A stretch of DNA of 64,000 nt from the NCBI GenBank assembly GCA_017467845.1, contig JAFUKH010000017.1, forward strand, positions 1-64,000. The letters are read 5' to 3'. Shown here one piece after another: positions 51,240 to 58,633 of the stretch (its first letter is position 1; every line of letters starts with the position of its first letter). This stretch comes from Lachnospiraceae bacterium (GTDB lineage Bacteria; Bacillota; Clostridia; Lachnospirales; Lachnospiraceae). A program made the translations under genes and the position numbers. The notes under the pieces were generated by a model. The model was not told where the DNA came from and made no database searches. It saw only the letters and a list, made by a program, of their open reading frames with translations.

Positions 51240-52445
51240 ATGTTAGAGATCAAGGGAAAAGTAAATACAGCCATTTGCTATGCCACCGTAATCGAGGATG
51301 AGGCAATCGAGCAGATTCGCAGGATGTGCGACTATGAATTTACTGCCGGTTCCAAGGTTCGAATTATGCCGGACGTTCATGCGGGTAAAGGCTGCACCAT
51401 AGGAACAACGATGACAGTGATTGACAAGGCAGTTCCGAACGTAGTCGGCGTGGATATCGGATGCGGTATGTATACAGTGAACCTTGGCAATATCGAGATA
51501 GATTTTGAGAAGCTGGATGAGGCCTGTCATTTTGTTCCTTCGGGAATGAATGTGTGGCAGGGAAGACAGGAGCATTTTGACCTGCAGCAGCTCCGTTGTT
51601 TCAGGGAATTGAAGGACAGCAAGAGATTAGAGCGAAGCTTAGGTACTCTGGGCGGCGGAAATCATTTCATCGAGGTAGATAAGGCTACGGACGGCACCAA
51701 GTATCTTGTGATTCATACCGGAAGCCGTAACCTGGGCAAACAGGTGGCTGAGATATACCAGAGACTTGCGGTGGATTTGAATCGCGGCATGGAGGATTAC
51801 TTTGCGCAGAGAGATGAGATTATTCGCACCTATAAGGAGCAGGGAAGACGAGGTGAAATCCAGGCGGCATTAAAGGAAATCGCGTGGAAGAAGGCAAACG
51901 GACCTGCGTCAATGCCGGAGGATCTTTGCTATCTTTACGGCAAGTATTTTGAGGACTACTTGGCAGACGTGGAAATCTGCCAGCAGTTTGCGAAGAGAAA
52001 TCGTGAGCTGATTGCAGAAGTAATCCTTGGCAGGTGTGGCTTAACAGCGGTAGACACATTTCATACCATTCATAATTATATTGATACAGGTGAAATGATA
52101 TTGCGAAAGGGCGCAATTGCGGCCCATAAAGGAGAGAAAGTGCTGATTCCGATTAATATGAGAGATGGAAGCGTGCTTGCTGTTGGAAAGGGTAACCCGG
52201 AGTGGAACTATTCTGCGCCCCATGGTGCCGGAAGAGTGATGTCCAGAGCCGGAGCACGTCAGCGACTGTCGCTGGAGGAGTACAAGAAGGAAATGGAGGG
52301 GATTTATACCACCTCCGTCAATGAAGATACCTTGGATGAGGCTCCTATGGCATACAAGTCTCTGAGTGACATCATCGATGTCATTGGGGAGACCGTAGAA
52401 GTGATTGAAGTATTGAAACCTATTTATAACTTTAAGGCAAACTGA
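51240..52445 (+). CDS. rtcB: RNA-splicing ligase RtcB
   Basis: 401 residues. Joins RNA 2',3'-cyclic phosphate or 3'-phosphate ends to 5'-OH ends using GTP and Mn2+. Metal and guanylate residues are visible: VVGVDIGCGMYT, LGTLGGGNHFIEV, VIHTGSRNLGKQV, FHTIHNYID and the guanylylated-histidine motif APHGAGRVMSR. In bacteria RtcB repairs tRNAs and rRNA cut by toxins or stress. It is followed by an XRE gene and a tRNA-Tyr. AGGAGG before ATG. No RtcA, RtcR or archease gene is next to it. Confidence 0.96.
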   Translation: MLEIKGKVNTAICYATVIEDEAIEQIRRMCDYEFTAGSKVRIMPDVHAGKGCTIGTTMTVIDKAVPNVVGVDIGCGMYTVNLGNIEIDFEKLDEACHFVPSGMNVWQGRQEHFDLQQLRCFRELKDSKRLERSLGTLGGGNHFIEVDKATDGTKYLVIHTGSRNLGKQVAEIYQRLAVDLNRGMEDYFAQRDEIIRTYKEQGRRGEIQAALKEIAWKKANGPASMPEDLCYLYGKYFEDYLADVEICQQFAKRNRELIAEVILGRCGLTAVDTFHTIHNYIDTGEMILRKGAIAAHKGEKVLIPINMRDGSVLAVGKGNPEWNYSAPHGAGRVMSRAGARQRLSLEEYKKEMEGIYTTSVNEDTLDEAPMAYKSLSDIIDVIGETVEVIEVLKPIYNFKAN

Positions 52446-52463
52446 GTCGAGATTATGGCAAGG

Positions 52464-52499
52464 CTTCTCCTTGCCCGGCTCAGGCCGGGAAGGAGGAAG
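52464..52499 (+). promoter_or_regulatory. Hairpin covering the ribosome site of the XRE gene
   Basis: CTTCTCCTT-G-CCCGGC (52464-52479), loop TCAG, then GCCGGG-AAGGAGGAAG (52484-52499). The stem locks AAGGAGG, the Shine-Dalgarno of the XRE gene at 52502. No U-tract follows, so this is a translation-control hairpin rather than a terminator. Confidence 0.7.
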
Positions 52500-52501
52500 A
52501 C

Positions 52502-52750
52502 ATGGCTATTCCAACCATAGACATGGTAAGAACAGGCCAGAATATCAATAGATTGCGAAAGCTTGCAGGAGTATCCGTAAAGGATTTGCAGGATGTATTC
52601 GGCTTTGCCACACCGCAGGCGATTTACAAGTGGCAGCACGGAACTGCTTTACCGACTATCGACAATCTGGTTGTGTTGGCGTCGGTGTTAGGCGTCAGAG
52701 TTGATGATATTTTGGTTTTGACAGATGCAAAGATTTCTATCTCTGCATGA
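52502..52750 (+). CDS. XRE family helix-turn-helix regulator
   Basis: 82 residues with one HTH_3 domain (GQNINRLRKLAGVSVKDLQD, then FATPQAIYKWQHGTALPTID). It should bind DNA as a dimer. Between rtcB (56 bases upstream) and a tRNA gene (35 bases downstream) it appears to be part of the RNA-repair operon and may bind the palindrome at 50883-50905. Its ribosome site is inside a strong hairpin. Confidence 0.88.
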   Translation: MAIPTIDMVRTGQNINRLRKLAGVSVKDLQDVFGFATPQAIYKWQHGTALPTIDNLVVLASVLGVRVDDILVLTDAKISISA

Positions 52751-52785
52751 AAATGAATAACGCGAGTCTGTGATGGCTCGCATAA

Positions 52786-52870
52786 GGGTAGGTAAACCGT
52801 AATTGGTAGCGGGCCAGACTGTAAATCTGGTGCCTCAGGGCTTCTGTTGGTTCAAGTCCAATCCTGCCCA
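52786..52870 (+). tRNA. tRNA-Tyr (GTA), atypical D arm
   Basis: 85 nt. Acceptor GGGTAGG/CCTGCCC; anticodon stem CCAGA/TCTGG with loop CTGTAAA (anticodon GTA at 52821-52823); a long variable arm (GCC/GGC stem) as in class II tRNA-Tyr; T arm GTTGG-TTCAAGT-CCAAT. The normal D-stem positions (AACC against GGG) pair poorly; a CCG/CGG stem shifted two bases inward is the best D stem. CCA is not encoded. No promoter of its own is seen, so it is probably processed from the rtcB-XRE transcript. Confidence 0.85.
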
Positions 52871-52954
52871 CTTTTGTTTGCAGTGTCCGTGTTAACTTTA
52901 AAATTATTTTATTGATAAATTTAATGAAATTAGATAGAATAATTGTGTAAAATA

Positions 52955-52981
52955 ATTTGTGTCACCACTGGTGACACAAAT
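52955..52981. repeat. 27-bp perfect palindrome, also present inside the next gene
   Basis: ATTTGTGTCACCA, centre C, and the exact mirror image. The inner 24 bases recur identically at 53275-53298 within the DUF1016 coding region. It sits 18 bases before the likely GTG start, where a repressor site or mRNA hairpin would act. Confidence 0.8.
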
Positions 52982-52999
52982 GGAAAGTCGGGATATGGT

Positions 53000-53986
53000 G
53001 TGAACACTGAAATTTCAATTGCTACAAATTTAATAAAAATTATAAATCAATCAAGACAGAATGCATTAAGAAAAGTTAACGAAGAGCTTATTCATATGTA
53101 TTGGCAGATTGGCGAGTTTCTAAGTAAGGAATCAGAAAAGGCTTCCTTTGGAGACTCATATATTGATACGATTGCAAATGAAATACAAACTGCATTTCCA
53201 GGAATAAAGGGATTTAATAGAAGAGGTCTTTATAGGATGAAGCAGTTCTATGAGACGTATAGGGATAATGAAAATGTGTCACCACTGGTGACACAAATTA
53301 GCTGGACAAATCATTTACTTATTTTGTCAGGATGTAAATCTGATACAGAACGAGAGTTTTATATGCGTTTATGTATAAAAGAAAATTATTCAAAACGGCA
53401 ACTTGAACGTCAGTTGGATAGTGGATATTATGAGCGATATATGTTGTCAAAGAAAAGGATTTTGCCTGAAACGGTGAAAAAGTTGGGAGAAAACCCTTTT
53501 CTAGACTCATATGTTATGGAGTTCTTGGATTTGCCGAATGAGTTTCGTGAAAATGATTTGCGAAAAGCTTTAATAAGAAATATGAAAGATTTTATACTAG
53601 AACTTGGAAAGGATTTTACTTATATTGACGAGGAGTATAAAGTTCAAGTAGGAGGCGACGATTTTAGAATTGATTTATTATTTTATCATCGTGGCTTGCA
53701 ATGTCTAGTGGCAATCGAATTAAAAATTGGAAAGTTTAAGCCGGAATATATTTCTAAATTGGATTTTTATTTGGAAACACTTGACAGACAGGTAAAAAGA
53801 GAGAATGAGAATCCGAGTGTTGGGTTGCTGTTATGTGCGTCGAAAAATGATGAAGTAGTGGAATATTCAATGAGCAGAACGATGTCTCCTTTAATGGTGG
53901 CCGAATATCAGTTGCAGTTGCCAGATAAAAGTATATTGCAGAGGAAACTGCAAGAACTAATCAATATACCTCAGATAGGAGATTGA
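53000..53986 (+). CDS. DUF1016/YhcG family PD-(D/E)XK nuclease-like protein
   Basis: 328 residues from a GTG at 53000; the ribosome site is weak and the start uncertain. The N-terminal DUF1016 domain (VNEELIHMYWQIGEFLS, then FNRRGLYRMKQFYETY) is followed by the nuclease-like C-terminal domain (DDFRIDLLFYHRGLQCLVAIELKIGKF, with D...E-L-K). These proteins are often found in mobile or defence loci and with restriction genes. AT-rich composition and no operon partners suggest transfer. Confidence 0.88.
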   Translation: MNTEISIATNLIKIINQSRQNALRKVNEELIHMYWQIGEFLSKESEKASFGDSYIDTIANEIQTAFPGIKGFNRRGLYRMKQFYETYRDNENVSPLVTQISWTNHLLILSGCKSDTEREFYMRLCIKENYSKRQLERQLDSGYYERYMLSKKRILPETVKKLGENPFLDSYVMEFLDLPNEFRENDLRKALIRNMKDFILELGKDFTYIDEEYKVQVGGDDFRIDLLFYHRGLQCLVAIELKIGKFKPEYISKLDFYLETLDRQVKRENENPSVGLLLCASKNDEVVEYSMSRTMSPLMVAEYQLQLPDKSILQRKLQELINIPQIGD

Positions 53987-54006
53987 ATTAACGAATGTTT
54001 TTGAAT

Positions 54007-54054
54007 TCCTACCTAAAACTGTACACAGCATGCAGTTTTAGGTGGGAAGTAGGA
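54007..54054. terminator. Strong hairpin after the DUF1016 gene
   Basis: ACCTAAAACTG (54011-54021) pairs with CAGTTTTAGGT (54033-54043); TCCT and AGGA extend the stem. No U-tract follows. It could be an mRNA 3' end or part of a mobile-element edge. Confidence 0.45.
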
Positions 54055-54130
54055 GATATAAGGAAAAGTCAGAAAAAAGCGCATGAAATAAAAAATAAAA
54101 AGAAAATAGTATAAATATTTTTAAAATGTA

Positions 54131-54158
54131 TTGACAAATAAAGGTTGCGTGCTATAAT
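54131..54158 (+). promoter_or_regulatory. Consensus promoter of the 54.2-kb non-coding RNA
   Basis: TTGACA (54131-54136), 16 bases, TGC-TATAAT (TATAAT 54153-54158). Both hexamers are perfect and the -10 is extended. Confidence 0.9.
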
Positions 54159-54164
54159 AAAGAC

Positions 54165-54483
54165 ATAAACAAGAGAGACAAACAACAAAAACTAAACTTC
54201 AAAGAAGTTTAAATACAAAAGAAAGAGAGGTACGGACCGCCAGAGACATAATTCTTAAACCAAACAGCTTCCATTTATGATAGATACATAGGATGAAGTA
54301 ACCGGAGAGAAGGGTTACAGTACTCGGTAGTACAAGAGATGTAGGAGAAGAAAGAGAGTGGAAGCACATCGAAAAACTTCATATAGATGATAACTAAGAA
54401 TAGTTTACGAGAAGGAGATTAAGCCATTGGAAATCATAGTTAGATAAGACGCGTCAGGGTAGAAAAAGCTGACGCGTCTTTTT
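54165..54483 (+). ncRNA. Strongly transcribed structured RNA of about 320 nt (raiA-like?)
   Basis: Starts after a consensus promoter and ends with a perfect terminator: AGACGCGTCAG (54447-54457) and CTGACGCGTCT (54469-54479), then TTTTT. No ORF of note lies between. Visible stems: AAACTTC/GAAGTTT, GTAACC/GGTTAC around a GGAGAGAAG loop, GTACT/AGTAC, and a long-range GCTTCCA/TGGAAGC. Purine-rich single strands (GAGAGGTACGGACCGCCAG, GAGAAGGAGATTAAGCCAT) look conserved-motif-like. Not RNase P, tmRNA or 6S by their signatures. The raiA class is a possible match, recalled but unchecked. Confidence 0.7.
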
Positions 54484-54629
54484 ATGCTTTTTGAGGGACA
54501 TAAATGGTACAACCCATCATATACAATTACCCATGTAAAGGAAAACAACCTAGTTCCTTTCAACCCACGGATTATGGCAGTATTGCAAGCAAGCTTGCAA
54601 TATGCATGAATAAGGAGGATATGGGAAGA

Positions 54630-55001
54630 ATGAAATTAAGAAAAGGATTTGTATTTGTGGTAGTGACCATGTTGTTAATCATGGGGCTTGCGCTGGGGAT
54701 GGCCAGTACGGTGTCCAGTCAGTCAGAAGAGAATGTAAGCGTTTCGGAAGAGTCTTATGTTACATTGGAGAGTGAGTATGTGCAGAAGCTTCGCACCATT
54801 TTAAACGAAGAAGGCTATGAGAACTGTGGAATCAACCTGACCCGAGTAGTGGATGGTGAGGGTGTGCGTGCTTACAGTATTGTTCTTCATCATAAGTATC
54901 TGGACAAGCTGGGCGAGGAAGAATTGCAGGAGCTTTTTGGCGAGCTGGCAGGCAGTGCTTTCCATTTTTCCAACTGTAGCTTTGCATTTATGGTGGATTA
55001 A
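54630..55001 (+). CDS. Small secreted or membrane-anchored protein of unknown function
   Basis: 123 residues. Basic start and a hydrophobic segment (FVFVVVTMLLIMGLALGMAS, about 7-26) and then an acidic, soluble domain (VTLESEYVQKLRTILNEEGY through FHFSNCSFAFMVD). The ATG at 54630 has AAGGAGG 11 bases upstream; an ATG at 54621 is too close to that site. Upstream, TATTGCAAG/CTTGCAATA (54581-54602) forms a 9-bp hairpin. I do not recognise the family. Confidence 0.6.
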   Translation: MKLRKGFVFVVVTMLLIMGLALGMASTVSSQSEENVSVSEESYVTLESEYVQKLRTILNEEGYENCGINLTRVVDGEGVRAYSIVLHHKYLDKLGEEELQELFGELAGSAFHFSNCSFAFMVD

Positions 55002-55044
55002 GCGAAACTTTATAAAACCTTAATCTTTTGTAAGGATTTAGGAC

Positions 55045-55073
55045 ATGACAAGTTCTTTGCATACAGTTATAAT
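55045..55073 (+). promoter_or_regulatory. Probable promoter of the DUF1653 gene
   Basis: ATGACA (55045-55050), 17 bases, TATAAT (55068-55073), 35 bases before the start codon. Confidence 0.6.
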
Positions 55074-55107
55074 ATACATATTAATGCTAAGAAAGGACGA
55101 TACACAT

Positions 55108-55707
55108 ATGTCATTTATTCCAAAGGCCCAGCAGATTTATAAGCATTTTAAAGGGAACTTATATCAGATAGTGGCGGTGGCAACCCATACGGAGACGGAG
55201 GAGCAGATGGTAATCTATCAGGCATTGTATGGTGATTTTAAGATTTATGCCAGACCGCTTCACATGTTTACGAGTAAGGTGGACAAGGAAAAGTATCCGG
55301 ATGTATTGCAGGAGTATCGTTTTGAATTGCAGGGATGCGCCGGGGCATGCGGCGATGTTGCCATAGAAACTGAAGAAAAAAAGACGCCGGAATCGTTGCA
55401 GATACAGGGAGTCAAAGTGGAAAAGGAAGAGCCTCTCAAGGCAGAACCCCAGCCTGCAGCTATTGCACAGAGCAAGGAGGAAGCTCAGATTGATCCCTTG
55501 GTGCTGGAATTCTTAGATGCGGGAAGTCATGAGGAGCGTTTGAATATTCTGGCGGCACTTCATCATCGTATCACCGATGCCATGCTTTTTACTATGGCTA
55601 TCGCTTCGGATATTGAGCTTTCGGAAGGCTCTACAGAAGAGAAGTATGAGGAGTTGAAGAATTGTCTGCTTACCTTGGACAGATATGAGATACAGCGTAT
55701 AAAGTAA
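55108..55707 (+). CDS. DUF1653 domain protein
   Basis: 199 residues. DUF1653 is clear at the N terminus (IYKHFKGNLYQIVAVATHTETEEQMVIYQALYG and ARPLHMFTSKVD). An acidic linker (about 80-130) leads to a helical C-terminal part (LNILAALHHRITDAMLFTMAIASD). Function of the family is unknown; it is common in Firmicutes. ATG after AAAGGACGATACACAT. sfsA starts 1 base after its stop. Confidence 0.88.
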   Translation: MSFIPKAQQIYKHFKGNLYQIVAVATHTETEEQMVIYQALYGDFKIYARPLHMFTSKVDKEKYPDVLQEYRFELQGCAGACGDVAIETEEKKTPESLQIQGVKVEKEEPLKAEPQPAAIAQSKEEAQIDPLVLEFLDAGSHEERLNILAALHHRITDAMLFTMAIASDIELSEGSTEEKYEELKNCLLTLDRYEIQRIK

Positions 55708-55708
55708 T

Positions 55709-56389
55709 ATGAGATATAAAAAGATTGTAGAAGGAACTTTTATAGACCGACCCAATCGTTTCATTGCCCATGTGAATATAGATGGTCAGATGGAGACCGT
55801 ACATGTGAAAAATACCGGAAGATGCCGGGAACTGCTTCAGCCGGGAGTCAGGGTATATCTGGAGGAGAGCGACAATCCTTCCCGTAAGACAAGATATGAT
55901 TTGGTAAAGGTTTGGAAGGGTGACAGGCTTGTAAATATGGATTCTCAAGCACCCAATAAGGTGGTGCAGGAGTTTTTAGAGCAGGGAAGGCTTTTCAAAG
56001 ATGTGACAAAGATTCGTCCGGAAACTACATACGGAAAGTCTCGTTTCGACTTTTATGTGGAGGCCGGTGGTGAAAAGATTTTCATAGAAGTGAAGGGCGT
56101 GACTCTGGAAGAGGATGGTGTGGTACGCTTTCCGGATGCTCCCTCAGAGCGTGCGGTAAAGCATGTGGAGGAGCTGGTGGAAGCCGGGAAGGACGGATAT
56201 CAGGTCTATGTACTTTTCGTCATCCAGATGGAGAGGGTAAGCTACTTTACTCCCAATGACAGAACCCACAAAGCTTTTGGAGATGCACTGCGCAAGGCGG
56301 CAGAGGAAGGCGTGAAGGTTCTTGCCTATGAGTGCCTTGTCACCGTAGATGGTCTGGAAATCAGTAAGGAAGTCGAGGTCAGGTTATAG
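55709..56389 (+). CDS. sfsA: SfsA family protein (sugar fermentation stimulation homolog)
   Basis: 226 residues. OB-like N-terminal part (VEGTFIDRPNRFIAHVNIDG, VHVKNTGRCRELL) and a PD-(D/E)XK-like core (YGKSRFDFYVEAGGEKIFIEVKGVTL) ending FPDAPSERAVKHVEEL. The fold suggests nucleic-acid binding or cleavage; the biological role is unclear. Its stop overlaps the mutY GTG by one base. Confidence 0.94.
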   Translation: MRYKKIVEGTFIDRPNRFIAHVNIDGQMETVHVKNTGRCRELLQPGVRVYLEESDNPSRKTRYDLVKVWKGDRLVNMDSQAPNKVVQEFLEQGRLFKDVTKIRPETTYGKSRFDFYVEAGGEKIFIEVKGVTLEEDGVVRFPDAPSERAVKHVEELVEAGKDGYQVYVLFVIQMERVSYFTPNDRTHKAFGDALRKAAEEGVKVLAYECLVTVDGLEISKEVEVRL

Positions 56390-57480
56390 TGGAAAGATTA
56401 AGAGAGATAACAGAACCTTTACTTGTATGGTATGATGAGAACAGGCGGATTCTTCCATGGAGAGAGGAGCCTACGCCCTACCATGTGTGGGTGTCGGAGA
56501 TTATGCTCCAGCAGACCAGGGTGGAGGCAGTGAAGCCCTATTATAAGAGGTTTATGGAGGCTTTTCCGGATATTGAGACACTGGCTAATGCACCGGAGCA
56601 GCAGCTTCTCAAGATGTGGGAAGGGCTGGGTTACTATAGCCGGGTACGCAATTTGCAGAAGGCTGCGATTCAGATAATGGGGGAGTATGGTGGACAGATG
56701 CCGGCGGAGTATGAGCAGCTCCTTAAGCTAAAGGGAATCGGCAGCTACACCGCGGGAGCCATCAGTTCCATTGCATTTAAGAAGCCTTATCCGGCTGTGG
56801 ATGGAAATGTACTGCGTGTACTTTCACGTATCCGCATGGATGAAGAATCCATCAGTGAGGAGAGGGTGAAAAAGAGAGTCTTTGGTGAGCTTTTAGAGTT
56901 GATTCCGAGGGAGCGTCCCGGAGATTTTAATCAGGCACTTATGGATTTGGGAGCAGGCGTGTGTGTGCCTAATGGTGCTCCTCATTGTGAGGAATGTCCT
57001 CTGAAGCACATTTGTCTTGGGTTTCAGAACGGATCTCAGTCAGAGTATCCGAAGAAGGCATTAAAAAAGGCACGAACCATTGAAGAAAAAACGATTTTGA
57101 TCATACAGGATGAGAACCGGGCAGCCCTAAAGAAGCGCCCGGATAAGGGGCTTTTAGCAGGTTTATATGAATTTCCTTCCATGGAGGGTTACCATACGGC
57201 GCAGGACGTGGTAAAATACCTTGAAGAAAATGGGCTAAAGACCCTGCGTATACAGCAGCTTGCAGATAGTAAACACATTTTCAGTCACAGGGAGTGGCAT
57301 ATGATTGGTTATCAGATTCGTGTGGATGAGCTGTCACCCAAAGGGGATGGGGAGTTCACCAAGGATTTCATTTATCTTGAGCCGGAGAGAACTCAGGAGG
57401 AGTATCCGATACCATCTGCTTTTGCGGCATATGCACCATATTTAAACATTAAACTTACAAGTGAGAAATATAAAGAATAG
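56389..57480 (+). CDS. mutY: A/G-specific adenine glycosylase
   Basis: Removes adenine mispaired with 8-oxoguanine. 363 residues. Catalytic Glu in SEIMLQQTRVE, helix-hairpin-helix LLKLKGIGSYTAGAI with the Asp in AVDGNVLRV, iron-sulphur cysteines in CVPNGAPHCEECPLKHIC, and a C-terminal NUDIX-like domain that reads 8-oxoG. GTG start coupled to sfsA. Confidence 0.95.
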   Translation: MERLREITEPLLVWYDENRRILPWREEPTPYHVWVSEIMLQQTRVEAVKPYYKRFMEAFPDIETLANAPEQQLLKMWEGLGYYSRVRNLQKAAIQIMGEYGGQMPAEYEQLLKLKGIGSYTAGAISSIAFKKPYPAVDGNVLRVLSRIRMDEESISEERVKKRVFGELLELIPRERPGDFNQALMDLGAGVCVPNGAPHCEECPLKHICLGFQNGSQSEYPKKALKKARTIEEKTILIIQDENRAALKKRPDKGLLAGLYEFPSMEGYHTAQDVVKYLEENGLKTLRIQQLADSKHIFSHREWHMIGYQIRVDELSPKGDGEFTKDFIYLEPERTQEEYPIPSAFAAYAPYLNIKLTSEKYKE

Positions 57481-57504
57481 TGAAAATATTCAGGAGGAGT
57501 ACTA

Positions 57505-58533
57505 ATGAAGCTTTTATCAGTCGCAGTTCCTTGCTATAATTCAGCAGCTTATATGCGAAATTGTATTGAGTCGTTGCTGGTAGGTGGCGAGGATGTGGAG
57601 ATTATTATCGTAAACGATGGTTCCACCAAGGACAATACGGCAGAAATCGCAGATGAATATGCTGCGAAATATCCAACCATAGTAAAGGCGGTGCACAAGG
57701 AGAACGGAGGTCACGGCAGTGCGGTAAATGCGGGGCTTGCAGCGGCATCCGGTCTCTACTTTAAGGTTGTGGACAGTGATGACTGGGTAAAGGAAGAGGC
57801 CTATAAGCAGATTCTTGATCTGCTTCGTGAAATCGTAGGCGGTGATACGGTTCTGGATATGCTGATTAGCAATTATGTATACGAAAAGGAAGGGGAGAAG
57901 CGAAAGAAGATTATGCATCTGCGCCACATTCTCCCAAAGGATAAGATTTTTACGTGGGATGACTGTCGTCACTTTGTAAAGGGACATTACATTCTGATGC
58001 ATTCCGTTATTTTTCGTACAAAGCTTTTGAAGGATTGTGGAATGAAGCTGCCGGAGAGGACCTTCTATGTGGATAATCTCTTTGTATTTTATCCGTTACC
58101 ATATGTAAAGAACATGTACTATCTGGATGTGAATTTCTACCGCTATTATATCGGCCGCAGCGATCAGTCGGTAAATGAGTCGGTGATGATTTCCAGAATC
58201 GACCAGCAGCTCAGAGTAAATAAGCTGATGATTGATTTCCTTGTGGAGAAGACTCCCGAGGTAAAGAAGTGCAAGCGACTTTACCAATATATGAGAAATT
58301 ATCTGGAGATTGTTACAACTGTTTCTTCTGTGCTTTTGATTCGTGGAGAAACCCAGGAGTTTCTGGATATGAAGAAGGAATTATGGGATTACATAAAGAG
58401 TAAAGACGCGAGTCTGTATCGTTATCTGCGTCACGGCATCATGGGCGGCACCATGAACCTCCCGGGAAAAGGAGGGCGTAAGATTTCTGTGGAGGCTTAC
58501 CGGATTTGCCAGAGGATATTTAATTTTAACTAA
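57505..58533 (+). CDS. Glycosyltransferase family 2
   Basis: 342 residues. GT-A fold: LLSVAVPCYNSAAYMRNCIES, IIIVNDGSTKDNT, and the metal-binding VVDSDDWV. Transfers a sugar from a nucleotide sugar, probably to a cell-surface glycan or lipid. The acceptor is unknown. No membrane helix is seen. It ends at a nested palindrome shared with the convergent lipid kinase gene. Confidence 0.9.
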   Translation: MKLLSVAVPCYNSAAYMRNCIESLLVGGEDVEIIIVNDGSTKDNTAEIADEYAAKYPTIVKAVHKENGGHGSAVNAGLAAASGLYFKVVDSDDWVKEEAYKQILDLLREIVGGDTVLDMLISNYVYEKEGEKRKKIMHLRHILPKDKIFTWDDCRHFVKGHYILMHSVIFRTKLLKDCGMKLPERTFYVDNLFVFYPLPYVKNMYYLDVNFYRYYIGRSDQSVNESVMISRIDQQLRVNKLMIDFLVEKTPEVKKCKRLYQYMRNYLEIVTTVSSVLLIRGETQEFLDMKKELWDYIKSKDASLYRYLRHGIMGGTMNLPGKGGRKISVEAYRICQRIFNFN

Positions 58534-58535
58534 AG

Positions 58536-58633
58536 ATTCTTCAGAGACTATTCGCCATATAGATTCAAAAAAGAGCTCGATGCAAGTGAACTTGATCAGG
58601 CTCTTTTTTTGAATCTGCATGTCTCTGAAGAAT
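58536..58633. terminator. Nested bidirectional terminator
   Basis: Outer stem ATTCTTCAGAGAC (58536-58548) with GTCTCTGAAGAAT (58621-58633), 13 bp perfect. Inner stem AGATTCAAAAAAGAGC (58561-58576) with GCTCTTTTTTTGAATCT (58600-58616). The A- and T-runs make it work for both convergent genes. Confidence 0.8.

Noticed and set aside
54165-54483. tmRNA, RNase P RNA or 6S RNA
   Set aside because: No tRNA-like ends or tag ORF, no RNase P core motifs, and no single long bulged hairpin of the 6S type.
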